Positions 7,442 to 13,829 are shown, counted from the first letter of the stretch. The stretch is DNA of 13,829 nucleotides from Bacillota bacterium (GCA_021800315.1 JAJYZD010000081.1:1-13829), one strand, 5' to 3'. Program-made: numbers and translations. The notes: generated from the sequence alone by a model not told the origin.

Positions 7442-9766
7442 TCAATTTGGTGCCGGAAACCGTGTCCCCCCGTGGCCGGGTACCTGGGCTGTTTTCTCCA
7501 AACCCCGCTTGCGCCCCAGATTCTTGCGTATACTGACATCCTTCAGGCATGTCAACCCCAGGGCGAACGACAGCACCGATTCCGCCCCGCTGTTGGCGTT
7601 TGTGCCGGTCTCGGTGAGACCGTCCAGAGGATAGTCATCATCCATGTTATACACCGGCACCCCTAGGCGGTTGTTGCCGAAAAACCAGCTGAAGGCCTTT
7701 TTCGCCAGGTCCCGGTATTGTTGCTCACGGGTCTGGCGCAGGGCCTCGCAGTAGGCTTCCACCAGGCAACCGATCTCTATGGGCTGCTGATCAAAGGAGG
7801 CCCTCCCCACCCCGTTGACCAGCCAGTTCTTGTTTCCCACTATATCGAAGTAACTGCCATTGTACTGTATGCCGGTAAGGAACTTAAGGGTCGCCAGTGC
7901 CGTGGCCAGATAAACTTCGTCTCCAAGGATGCTGTGCGCCATCATCAGGGCGAATGACAATTTGGCGTTGGCGTACGTAACGGAAGGCTCGAACCAGTCC
8001 CAGTCCGGCCCTTTGTTGACCCTGTGGAGTTCCACCAGGTAGTCCGCCCCTGCCCTGAGCAATTCCCCCGCCTCTGCGGCCCCGGGAAATTTTTTCAGGT
8101 AGTCGGACAATCCACAAATGCTGTAGGCAGTCGCTCTGGAGTGGCTGGACAGAGGCAGCCTGGGTTGCCGGCCGGCTATGGCCCGGTCGAATGTTTCCTT
8201 GGCCAGAGCGGCCACGGAAGGGTCCATGCTCAGGGCGACGGTGTTGCCCAGCCCCATCAATACGCGGCCGAAGGTGTCATCACCACCGTCTCGGTCCATA
8301 ATCCGCCGGTCGTAGCCGACAAAATTATGAAACCGCCCGTCCTCTTTCTGTACGTAATGGATGAAGGCCAGGTATTTTTTGGCCAGTTGATTGTACCCGG
8401 GCTCATTGTCCCAGCGGGCCACCTTCATAACTATCCCCAGCGCCCTCCCGACATCATCGGCGGAATAACCGTGCTTCAGGTCGGGAATGCCGTACTTGGT
8501 GTGCTGGAAGATGCCCGTGTCGTCGGTTAGACGCTCGAACATCCTGTACAAGCTGCGCCTTCTCAGATAATCCTGGCTGCTCTTGTAGACAACGCTTATT
8601 TTTTCTATTTTTTGCAATGAGAACTGTTTGTACACTTCCTGGAACAAATCGTGATAAAGTTCGGCTACCCGGGGCCAGATCATCGAGCGCCCGTATTCAT
8701 AGGCCGCCCGGCGCGTCATATGCAGGTTCTCCGGGTGGGACAGGATCCCGTTCATGGTCCGGGCCAGGGCGTACGGATTATTGAAGGGTACCAGGTGGCC
8801 GCGGCCCCCGGCGAGCACTTCCTCGGCGTACCTGTAAGGAGTGGAGATCACCACCTTGCCCAGCGCAACAGCATAGGCAAGCGTACCACTCGTTATCTGC
8901 TCCTGCGAGTGATAGGGGGTAATGTACACGTCGGCGGCACTGATGTAGTTGTACAGCTCTTCGTTCGTCACGAACTGGTCGATAAAAAGAACGTTTTTCG
9001 CCAGTCGCTTTTCATAAGTCAGCTTCTGGAGACTCTCCCGGTACCTTTCCCCGTAAACCCTGGCCACCTCCGGGTGGGTTTTGCCAAGTATTACGTACAT
9101 AAGGTCGGGACGGTCGCGGACGACTTCGGGCAGGGCCTCCAGGACCAGCTCGATCCCCTTCCCGGGGTTGAGCAGGCCGAAGGAAAGGAGCACAAAGCGG
9201 CCGGCCAGGCCCAGTTGCTTTTTGAAATATTCCGTCCCGACGAAAGGCAGGTCCGGCACGCCGTGCGGGATCATCACTATTTTCTCCAGGGGCACGTAGT
9301 AGACCTCTCGAAGGATCTCAACGGCCTTGTTGCTCATCACCACCACACGCTGGGAATGGTGGACAACCTCAATGAGGGAGGTGTAATATCCCAGGGTGGG
9401 GTCCTGAAGCACTGTGTGGATGGTCGTCACGACCGGTTGTTTCAGTTTCTCCAGCAGTCTTGAAATATGGCGGCCCTCCGGGCCGCCAAACAGGCCGAAC
9501 TCGTGTTGCAGGTTGACCACCTGCAGATCCGTTGCATTGATGTGCCCGGCGGCTCCGGTGTAGTCAGATATTTTATTTCTGTTAAAGACAAAATCAACTT
9601 CCGCGGGATAGTCACATTCAGGAAGTCCGTCTACTGCTACAATTTTTGCGGCTGATGCATACAGGTTCTGATAGGAGGTGAACAAGTTATGCGTAAAAGT
9701 GGCAATTCCACACTTTCTCGGCACATATGAACTAATAAAACACGGGCTTATTCCCTTGCGATGCAA
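7442..9766 (-). CDS. GT4 glycosyltransferase with C-terminal (alpha/alpha)6-like domain, 774 residues
   Basis: Residues ~7-385 are a GT-B, family GT4 retaining transferase: SSYVPRKCGIATFTHNL (12-28) at the acceptor side, LQHEFGLFGG (86-95), TIHTVLQDP (115-123), IPHGVPD (166-172), LLSFGLLNPGKGIELVLEAL (193-212) and the donor-site region TPYHSQEQITSGTLAYAVALGKVVISTPY (283-311), where E289 and the SGT loop replace the usual ExxxxxxxE motif. Residues ~400-740 carry helical-hairpin repeats typical of six-hairpin sugar-binding barrels: LKHGYSADDVGRAL, DGRFHNFVGYDRR, DGGDDTFGRVLMGLG, WFEPSVTYANAKLSFAL, QQPIEIGCLVEAY, SGAESVLSFALGL. It may bind or modify the nascent glycan. The start is TTG at 9764-9766, chosen because GGAGGTGA lies 7 bases upstream; the ATG at 9862 has no site and falls only ~14 bases past the inferred transcription start. 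It precedes the fusion gene by 26 bases. Confidence 0.82.
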   Translation of the reverse strand: MHRKGISPCFISSYVPRKCGIATFTHNLFTSYQNLYASAAKIVAVDGLPECDYPAEVDFVFNRNKISDYTGAAGHINATDLQVVNLQHEFGLFGGPEGRHISRLLEKLKQPVVTTIHTVLQDPTLGYYTSLIEVVHHSQRVVVMSNKAVEILREVYYVPLEKIVMIPHGVPDLPFVGTEYFKKQLGLAGRFVLLSFGLLNPGKGIELVLEALPEVVRDRPDLMYVILGKTHPEVARVYGERYRESLQKLTYEKRLAKNVLFIDQFVTNEELYNYISAADVYITPYHSQEQITSGTLAYAVALGKVVISTPYRYAEEVLAGGRGHLVPFNNPYALARTMNGILSHPENLHMTRRAAYEYGRSMIWPRVAELYHDLFQEVYKQFSLQKIEKISVVYKSSQDYLRRRSLYRMFERLTDDTGIFQHTKYGIPDLKHGYSADDVGRALGIVMKVARWDNEPGYNQLAKKYLAFIHYVQKEDGRFHNFVGYDRRIMDRDGGDDTFGRVLMGLGNTVALSMDPSVAALAKETFDRAIAGRQPRLPLSSHSRATAYSICGLSDYLKKFPGAAEAGELLRAGADYLVELHRVNKGPDWDWFEPSVTYANAKLSFALMMAHSILGDEVYLATALATLKFLTGIQYNGSYFDIVGNKNWLVNGVGRASFDQQPIEIGCLVEAYCEALRQTREQQYRDLAKKAFSWFFGNNRLGVPVYNMDDDYPLDGLTETGTNANSGAESVLSFALGLTCLKDVSIRKNLGRKRGLEKTAQVPGHGGTRFPAPN

Positions 9767-9773
9767 AATACAC

Positions 9774-9781
9774 TCACCTCC
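9774..9781 (-). promoter_or_regulatory. Shine-Dalgarno deciding a TTG start
   Basis: GGAGGTGA on the minus strand, 7 bases before TTG CAT CGC (start 9766). It is the only strong ribosome site in the first 100 bases of the open frame and lines up with the start of the conserved GT4 fold. Confidence 0.75.
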
Positions 9782-9882
9782 AAATTGAACTATGAGATAC
9801 CTGTTAACACCAGGACTACTTCCTCTTTTGCATAACTTGCCGTCTTTCTCCCACGAAACCATCCACTTACACCATGACTAAA

Positions 9883-9911
9883 ATTGTACACCAAAACGAA
9901 CGGCGATACAA
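9883..9911 (-). promoter_or_regulatory. Probable internal promoter for the two large glycan genes
   Basis: TTGTAT (9906-9911), 17 bases, TACAAT (9883-9888) on the minus strand, in the 188-base gap between the GH130 stop and the TTG start. The -10 matches five of six positions and the -35 three of six. The inferred start is near 9876, leaving a ~110-nt leader. Confidence 0.5.
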
Positions 9912-9954
9912 ACGGCCGCCGTATGGTCGAACCGCCAGGGGAAGATAACGCAGC

Positions 9955-10902
9955 TTACATGGGGCTCCTTGGTTTTGCCAGGCACATCGCTGCCAGGTCG
10001 CTGATGCGGGCGGTACCGGCGCACATGACCTTGTCCGCGCCGCCCCAGTATATCTTTACCGTGCCGTCCTCCTCGGGAACGGCCCCGCAGGAAAAGACCA
10101 CGTTGTGCACGTAACCCGCAATCTCCCAGGGGTCTTCCGGCTGGAGAATCCACTCGTCGGCCACACCCAGGATCCGCGACGGGTCGTTCAGGTCGTGGAG
10201 GATCACGCCCAGCCTGTAAACAGCCCCGTCCATCGTACGAAAGACGCCGTGGTAGATGTTCAGCCAACCGTTTTCGGTCCTGAAAGGCGTGGCACCGGGG
10301 CCTATTTTCATTTCGTCCCAGTGGTAGACCGCCGGCTTCACAATGACCTTTGAGTCGCCCCAGTGAACAAGGTCGGGTGAATAGGAGATCCACATCGACC
10401 AAGGGCTGATTTCGGAATGGGGGCGGTCCAGCCGGACGTAACGCCCGCCGAACTTCTGGGGAAAGAGAACCACGTTGCGCAGGTCCGCCTGCGTGATCAA
10501 GGAAATCCGCTCGACGAATGTAAAATCTCTGGTCCTGGCCAGGCCGATTCTCACCCCGTGCCTGGAATAGGCACTGTACGTAATCAAAAAATCACCGTCG
10601 ATCTGGCAGATACGCGGGTCCTCGACGCCGTACTCCTCGTACTCGCCGCTGATCCCGTCCTCCGACGGGGTCATGAAAGGCTCGGGCCGTACCTTGAAGG
10701 AATAGCCGTCCGCACTCTCAGCCAGCCCCAGGATGGAGCGGCCGTTGAAGAGGTGCGCGCGGAAGACCATAATATAGCGGCCATTTGCTTTCACTACACC
10801 GGCGTTGTGAACCGTGGCCACGGAGTAAGGGACATCGTCCCTGGTCAGGATCGGGTTCCCGGCGTACCTCCGGACAACCGGCTCCCTCTTATCGGGGTTC
10901 AT
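9955..10902 (-). CDS. GH130 beta-mannoside phosphorylase/mannosidase, 315 residues
   Basis: A stand-alone GH130 five-bladed beta-propeller of normal family length. Visible motifs: RRYAGNPILTRDDVPY (11-26), VHNAGVVKANGRYIMVFRAH (31-50), YGVEDPRI (91-98) with the likely catalytic D95, VVLFPQKFGGRYVRLDRP (144-161), IGPGATPFRTENGWLNIYHGV (200-220), YRLGVILHDLNDPSRIL (229-245) and HNVVFSCGAVPEEDG (266-280). R160 and H218 lie where family phosphorylases hold phosphate, so phosphorolysis is more likely than hydrolysis, though this needs structural comparison. The ATG at 10902 is preferred: it has GGGAGGG just upstream, begins where homology begins, and overlaps the upstream GT4 gene by 14 bases, suggesting translational coupling. 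No signal peptide. Only low similarity to the GH130 domain of the fusion protein, so the two probably have different substrates or linkages. Confidence 0.87.
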   Translation of the reverse strand: MNPDKREPVVRRYAGNPILTRDDVPYSVATVHNAGVVKANGRYIMVFRAHLFNGRSILGLAESADGYSFKVRPEPFMTPSEDGISGEYEEYGVEDPRICQIDGDFLITYSAYSRHGVRIGLARTRDFTFVERISLITQADLRNVVLFPQKFGGRYVRLDRPHSEISPWSMWISYSPDLVHWGDSKVIVKPAVYHWDEMKIGPGATPFRTENGWLNIYHGVFRTMDGAVYRLGVILHDLNDPSRILGVADEWILQPEDPWEIAGYVHNVVFSCGAVPEEDGTVKIYWGGADKVMCAGTARISDLAAMCLAKPRSPM

Positions 10903-11938
10903 TGCCACACCCTCCCGTATTGGTACTTTTCTTGGCGATGATTTTATGATAAACGCCCAAATACTCCTCCACCATGCGTTCTCTGGAAAACCGCTCCTCC
11001 ACCATCTTGCGGCACTGGCGCCGCGAAATTGCATCCAGGCTGCGCACTGCCTCTGTCGCGGCACGAACGTCGCTCACCAGGAACCCGTTGACCCCGTTTT
11101 CGATGATCTCCGGCATGGAGCCCCTGTTGAAGGCCACGACAGGTGTGCCGCAGGCGCCCGCCTCAACGACGGAGAGCCCGAACGGCTCATTGAAATTTAC
11201 CGGGTGAAGCAACGCCCTCGCACCACCCAGCAGCTTGTTTCTGATCTCCGGCCCCGCGATACCCACATACCTGGCCCTGACACCGTCGAGGTGGGGCTCG
11301 ACCGCGGATCGGAAATAGTCCATGTTCTGAATGACACCGGCCAGAATGAGCTTCATCCCGGTCTGCCTCGCAATTTGGAGGGCCTCGGCGGCCCCCTTGT
11401 CGTGGTGGATCCGGCCGAAGAAAAGCAGATAGTCCCCCGGTGTCTCCTGAAAGGTGAAGTTTTCCAAATCAATCCCGTGGTAGACAGTGGCGGTGTAGTC
11501 GAGTTCCGGCGAACGGTCGGCGTTACTGATAGATACGTAGTAAGTCTTGCGGTTGTATTTTCGGTAGACAGGCAGGATCTTCGGCGAGGAAAACCCGTGG
11601 ATGGTGGTGAGCACCGGGGTGTTGGTCAGGCCTGAATAAGTGAGGGGCAGAAAATCAAAATGATTGTGGATCAAATCGAAATCCCCCGCCCTTTCAAACA
11701 CCTCGGCTATGTGCAGACACTCCCAGACCTTCGGGTCAAGGGCCTTGTCCTCCTCATAGGCACCCGGCACGATGGCGTGGAGCTTCGCCCGTGTCACGGA
11801 GTCGGCCGTCGCGAAAAGCGTCACGTCAATCCCCCTGGCGACAGCTCCCTCGGTGAGCAGAGACACCACCCTCTCCCAGGGGCCGTACCCAACCGGCGGA
11901 GTCCTCCAGGCTATGGGAGAAAGCATGGCTATTTTCAT
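10889..11938 (-). CDS. GT4 family glycosyltransferase, 349 residues
   Basis: A complete GT-B retaining transferase of normal length. The N-terminus MKIAMLSPIAWRTPPVGYGP is a well-known opening of a GT4 subgroup in which the glycine-rich loop binds the acceptor or donor phosphate. Further motifs: DLIHNHFDFLPL (88-99), TTIHGF (111-116), YVSISNADR (134-142), VYHGIDLENF (152-161), LLFFGRIHHDKGA (171-183) and NEPFGLSVVEAGACGTPVV (250-268) with the E251-x7-E259 pair that contacts the donor sugar. The donor is probably GDP- or UDP-hexose; the acceptor is unknown. The open frame continues 37 codons upstream, but those codons belong to a broken GH130 gene; the ATG at 11938, after AGAGGT, is where GT4 homology starts. 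Overlaps the next gene by 14 bases. Confidence 0.87.
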   Translation of the reverse strand: MKIAMLSPIAWRTPPVGYGPWERVVSLLTEGAVARGIDVTLFATADSVTRAKLHAIVPGAYEEDKALDPKVWECLHIAEVFERAGDFDLIHNHFDFLPLTYSGLTNTPVLTTIHGFSSPKILPVYRKYNRKTYYVSISNADRSPELDYTATVYHGIDLENFTFQETPGDYLLFFGRIHHDKGAAEALQIARQTGMKLILAGVIQNMDYFRSAVEPHLDGVRARYVGIAGPEIRNKLLGGARALLHPVNFNEPFGLSVVEAGACGTPVVAFNRGSMPEIIENGVNGFLVSDVRAATEAVRSLDAISRRQCRKMVEERFSRERMVEEYLGVYHKIIAKKSTNTGGCGNEPR

Positions 11939-11950
11939 CGCTTTGAGACC

Positions 11951-12210
11951 TCTGCTGCCGTCGGCCCGCCGCTCGTAATCCGATTCCGGCTCCAGGGCAA
12001 TGCCCACCCGCTCGGCGACGGCCTGGTCGCCGTCCTCATTGAGCCGCACTCGGGCAATGCCGATGAATTGCCCCTCACGACGGGCCGCAGAAATAGGTAG
12101 AACTCACCATCACGACCACGAACGGCAGCCGGATTCAGGACGCCTTCGGCCTCCAGAGGGTTGCCCTGCTCCATTACCAATCCCAGGCGCTGCAGCTGAA
12201 ATCCAATCAT
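11951..12210 (-). pseudogene. GH130-type gene remnant, N-terminal ~85 codons with a frameshift
   Basis: Begins MIGFQLQRLGLVMEQGNPLE with GAGGAGGA (12217-12224) 6 bases before its ATG, and continues AEGVLNPAAVRGRDGEFYLF, the opening strand of a GH130 propeller of a subfamily different from the two intact copies. Near 12076-12081 one base is missing (expected GTC-CGT-GAG). After it the correct sequence resumes in another frame as REGQFIGIARVRLNEDGD and ALEPESDYERRADGS. Homology stops at about 11951, before the catalytic GxEDPR motif, and the GT4 gene starts 13 bases later. So about 70% of the gene is deleted and the rest frameshifted; it cannot be active. Its start overlaps the restored stop of the HAD gene by ATGA. 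Confidence 0.75.
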
Positions 12211-12506
12211 CGACCATCCTCCTCACAATGTCTGGTTTGCTGAACGCGATCCAAACAAGCGATAATTGCTTTAATAACCCGTTTAGTCTCATTGGGATCT
12301 CTGACTTGGATAGACACCACGCCTGCTTCTTGCGCCGGATAGTCGTTGCCACCAGGAAACAAGGCATCCCTATAAAAATCATCTCGTCTATTTTAATGCC
12401 AAGGATGTCGCGGAGTTTCCTAATACCGTAGGCTTTGTCGATGCCAGATTTGGTGACATCAACAGATGTCGTGCGACCCATTAGGACAGAAAACTCAGGA
12501 ATAAAA
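12207..12506 (-). pseudogene. HAD-IIB sugar-phosphatase/phosphomannomutase-like remnant, C-terminal part, frameshifted
   Basis: In one frame it reads IPEFSVLMGRTTSVDVTKSG then IDKAYGIRKLRDILGIKIDE MIFIG, the cap-to-core region of HAD-IIB sugar phosphatases, with the conserved Lys of motif III in GIDKAYG. At about 12366-12370 one G is missing; the other frame then gives DALFPGGNDYPAQEAGVVSI and QVRDPNETKRVIKAII, including motif IV acidic residues, and ends at TGA 12207-12209. The N-terminal half with the nucleophile DxDGT is gone: the sequence breaks off exactly at a 16-bp repeat (12507-12522). Its restored stop overlaps the GH130 remnant start by four bases. Such enzymes dephosphorylate sugar phosphates or interconvert mannose phosphates, which fits the cluster. 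Confidence 0.78.
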
Positions 12507-12522
12507 GATTCCCCTGCGGAAA
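12507..12522 (-). repeat. Repeat copy A at the HAD breakpoint
   Basis: TTTCCGCAGGGGAATC on the minus strand, 15 of 16 bases identical to the plus-strand copies at 12609, 12720 and 12850. It directly abuts the truncated HAD coding sequence. Confidence 0.6.
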
Positions 12523-12608
12523 CCCCTTTACCCAGTCATCGTCCACCACATATGAAGATCTAGCTAAGACCACACCACAATGGCCGGGAAGGAAGCCGGT
12601 CAAATTAT

Positions 12609-12627
12609 ACTTTTCGCAGGGGAATCA
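12609..12627 (+). repeat. Repeat copy B
   Basis: ACTTTTCGCAGGGGAATCA. Identical over 19 bases to copy D. Lies in gene-free DNA. Confidence 0.7.
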
Positions 12628-12719
12628 ATTATACGCGACCACCAGCGCAATAACCTTCAAAGCAAAAAGAAAAACCCTTCCCTGTTTCCGTGATGGGTCA
12701 GGGGAGTCTTAAATCCCCC

Positions 12720-12738
12720 ACTTTTCGCAGCGGAATCA
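12720..12738 (+). repeat. Repeat copy C
   Basis: ACTTTTCGCAGCGGAATCA, one mismatch from copies B and D; begins 111 bases after copy B. Confidence 0.7.
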
Positions 12739-12849
12739 TACATCTAAGATTGCACTGCGTAAACCCTTTCGCCTGCTTGGCAGCTACACCATGTAGAGGC
12801 CGAGTTGCATGAGTGCCACTATACTTGGGCAGGGCTTTAGGCAAATCGG

Positions 12850-12868
12850 ACTTTTCGCAGGGGAATCA
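12850..12868 (+). repeat. Repeat copy D
   Basis: ACTTTTCGCAGGGGAATCA, identical to copy B; begins 130 bases after copy C. Spacing and unrelated intervening sequence exclude a CRISPR array. Confidence 0.7.
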
Positions 12869-12925
12869 TGAGTACTACTTATTGTTGGCGCAAACAGGTA
12901 CGCCCGTACTGCCGGCCATCCTTAT

Positions 12926-13309
12926 TTATTCAGGCTTGACTCCCCGCCGCTCGAAAACACCTTGAACTACCCGGATTGCATTCAAAACCCGCGGGAAGCC
13001 GGTATATGGAGCACAATGTATGACTGTTTCCACAATCTCCCGGGGAGACAAGCCGACGTTCAAGGCAGCGTTGACATGAACTTCCAATTGTGGCTCGCAC
13101 CCACCCATGGTGATAAGTGACGACAAAGTAACGAGTTGACGTTGTTTCAAATCCAACCCAGGCCTTGTATATATGTCACCGAATGCAAACTCAATCACGA
13201 AACGGCCTAAATCAGGGGCAATGTTTTGAAGAGAGTTAATCACTCGTTCACCTTGCTCGCCGTCCACCTCCTTCAGCCGGTTCCAACCTCTTTCATACCT
13301 TTCATTCAT
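12926..13309 (-). CDS. Carboxymuconolactone decarboxylase (AhpD-like) family protein
   Basis: A 127-residue all-helical protein of the PcaC/CMD family. The core reads FAFGDIYTRPGLDLKQRQLV, TLSSLITMGGCEPQLEVHVN, AALNVGLSPREIVETVIHCA and YTGFPRVLNAIRV. A single Cys (GGCEPQLEVH) precedes the conserved Glu and His; there is no CxxC pair, so an AhpD-type peroxidase-reductase role is unlikely and the 4-carboxymuconolactone decarboxylase-like subgroup is the better match. Substrate unknown. The ATG at 13309 fits the family's N-terminus; AAGGG lies upstream at a rather long spacing of about 11 bases. The open frame extends 23 codons further, but those codons overlap the dehydrogenase remnant (stop at 13353), and the two genes were probably one operon. 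Confidence 0.83.
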   Translation of the reverse strand: MNERYERGWNRLKEVDGEQGERVINSLQNIAPDLGRFVIEFAFGDIYTRPGLDLKQRQLVTLSSLITMGGCEPQLEVHVNAALNVGLSPREIVETVIHCAPYTGFPRVLNAIRVVQGVFERRGVKPE

Positions 13310-13352
13310 ACATTTTTCATCCCTTTCATCTAGCTTCTGCGATTTTGAAAGA

Positions 13353-13490
13353 TTATTCTCCCAGCAGATAGCCGCCATCTACGACTAACCTGTCCCGTTA
13401 TAAATGAGCATCCCACCGCCAAAAATCGTACTACCCGTGCTATATCCTCTGGTGTGCCCAATCTGCCCAAGGGAATTATAGACCGGCTGG
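13353..13490 (-). pseudogene. Short-chain dehydrogenase/reductase remnant, C-terminal ~45 codons, frameshifted
   Basis: The minus strand encodes IPLGRLGTPEDIARVVRFLA then SFITGQV, the C-terminal signature of classical SDR (FabG-like) enzymes. After a frameshift near 13392 it ends VVDGGYLLGE and TAA (13353-13355), the usual SDR C-terminus. Everything upstream, including the Rossmann TGxxxGIG motif and the YxxxK active site, is absent, and a GC-rich inverted repeat (13492-13516) stands at the breakpoint. The fragment cannot be a working enzyme. It lies 43 bases before the carboxymuconolactone-decarboxylase-like gene, a common partnership with SDRs in aromatic or lactone metabolism. Confidence 0.8.
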
Positions 13491-13516
13491 TGCGGGCGGA
13501 TTGACCAGCCGCCCGC
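13482..13516. repeat. GC-rich nested inverted repeat at the SDR breakpoint
   Basis: GCGGGCGG (13492-13499) and CCGCCCGC (13509-13516) are a perfect 8-bp inverted repeat with a 9-nt loop. GGCTGGT and ACCAGCC overlap it as a second, competing inverted repeat. It separates the SDR fragment from the peptidase gene and may act as a terminator for the latter, without a T-run. Confidence 0.5.
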
Positions 13517-13546
13517 GCTATTACTAGACCATCTCTCCGCCGCGCG

Positions 13547-13829
13547 CTAGTAGAGCGGCCGCACCGTGACGGCTTGTTCACCAAGTTGCCGCCAGGCCTG
13601 GATGAACTCCTCCTTGTCGACCGGCTGGGCCCGCCGGCCGTTCAAAGGATTGTTGACGAAGATTTGGTTCTTGTTGTAACCTACGATCAGCACGGCGTGT
13701 TCCAGGGGAGTGGCATGGACCGATCCCTCCGGACTCTCCCACGTGACCCAGTCGTCCGTGGGACGGAAGGTGGTGGTGGTCCATGCCACGACCGGTATTC
13801 CCCGCGCCACCTGGGCCAGAACGGCGGAG
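13547..13829 (-). CDS. C39-like cysteine peptidase, C-terminal part (5' end beyond the window)
   Basis: The 94 visible codons read on without a stop to the window edge. GIPVVAWTTTTFRPTDDWVT, TPLEHAVLIVGYNKNQIFVN and NPLNGRRAQPVDKEEF match the C-terminal half of the Peptidase_C39_2 papain-like fold: the His in LEHAVLIVGY is the expected catalytic histidine and the Asn/Asp in VNNPLNG completes the active site. The catalytic Cys and any signal peptide would lie upstream, outside the window. Such proteins are often exported or membrane-anchored and cleave peptides or cell-wall substrates. The stop is at 13547-13549. A GTG at 13810 is in frame but the sequence before it is equally protein-like, so it is not the true start. 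Confidence 0.75.
   Translation of the reverse strand, partial: SAVLAQVARGIPVVAWTTTTFRPTDDWVTWESPEGSVHATPLEHAVLIVGYNKNQIFVNNPLNGRRAQPVDKEEFIQAWRQLGEQAVTVRPLY

Larger units (their letters stand above)
12523..12925. other. Gene-free stretch carrying dispersed repeats
   Basis: Four hundred bases with no supportable open frame on either strand, lower GC than the flanks, and three direct copies plus one inverted copy of the ACTTTTCGCAGGGGAATCA repeat. It may be the remains of a mobile element whose ends carry multiple copies of a terminal repeat, as in IS21-type elements, but no transposase fragment is left to prove it. Confidence 0.45.

Noticed and set aside
3846..7550. Fusion gene starting at 7550 (1234 residues)
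   Set aside because: The first 45 codons overlap the end of the upstream gene by over 100 bases and lack family features; the ATG at 7415 has a good ribosome site and no overlap.
6537..7634. Plus-strand 365-codon open frame
   Set aside because: It spans antisense of two clearly recognisable genes across their junction and has no family features.
10889..12049. GT4 gene starting at 12049 (386 residues)
   Set aside because: The first 37 codons encode the shifted tail of a GH130 remnant; GT4 homology and a ribosome site place the start at 11938.
12609..12868. Possible CRISPR array from regularly placed repeats
   Set aside because: Only three direct copies, spacers of about 92 and 111 bases, repeats too short, and no cas genes.

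Overview
The window looks like the chromosome of a moderately GC-rich Gram-positive anaerobe of the Bacillota, perhaps a Desulfotomaculum/Pelotomaculum-type clostridium. This rests on strong GGAGG-type ribosome sites, use of GTG and TTG starts with good Shine-Dalgarno spacing, sigma-A-like promoters with 17-bp spacers, and the general look of the GroEL, zinc-ribbon and DoxX proteins. The taxonomic call is inference.

Left edge (1-1190): the end of an IS3-family element lies directly against a groEL gene that has lost its first ~200 codons. The groEL remnant also has a frameshift close to its C-terminus and ends at a good hairpin terminator. Next (1363-1849) is a self-contained minus-strand unit: sigma-A promoter, structured leader, GTG-started zinc-ribbon protein and terminator. 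From 1850 to about 2760 no conventional gene is convincing. The plus strand at 2183-2386 is rich in long-range complementarity and ends at a Shine-Dalgarno followed by a 20-codon and a 47-codon small ORF; this is a candidate structured RNA. A minus-strand DoxX-like membrane protein follows (2794-3330) with an extended -10 promoter and a ~150-nt leader.

Centre (3846-12506, all minus strand): a carbohydrate cluster. In transcription order it holds a broken HAD-family sugar phosphatase, a broken GH130 gene (the two once overlapped by ATGA), a GT4 glycosyltransferase, an intact GH130, then after a probable internal promoter a 774-residue GT4 protein with a C-terminal helical-repeat domain, and a 1189-residue protein joining an N-terminal GT-A-like glycosyltransferase, ~530 residues of unassigned sequence and a C-terminal GH130 phosphorylase-like domain. 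No product has a signal peptide, so the pathway should be cytosolic. GH130 enzymes act on beta-mannosides, mostly by phosphorolysis. Physically joining a sugar-nucleotide-type transferase to such a domain suggests making and recycling an intracellular mannose-containing oligosaccharide or reserve glycan. The substrate is inference.

Right edge (12507-13829): a gene-poor 400-bp stretch with four copies of a 16-19-bp repeat, one of which sits exactly where the HAD fragment begins. Then come a carboxymuconolactone-decarboxylase-family protein, the C-terminal remnant of a short-chain dehydrogenase just upstream of it, and the C-terminal end of a C39-like cysteine peptidase running off the window. 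Four independently broken genes (groEL, HAD, GH130, SDR) beside intact long genes point to a region of insertion, deletion and decay. Base-calling errors cannot be excluded for the single-base frameshifts.
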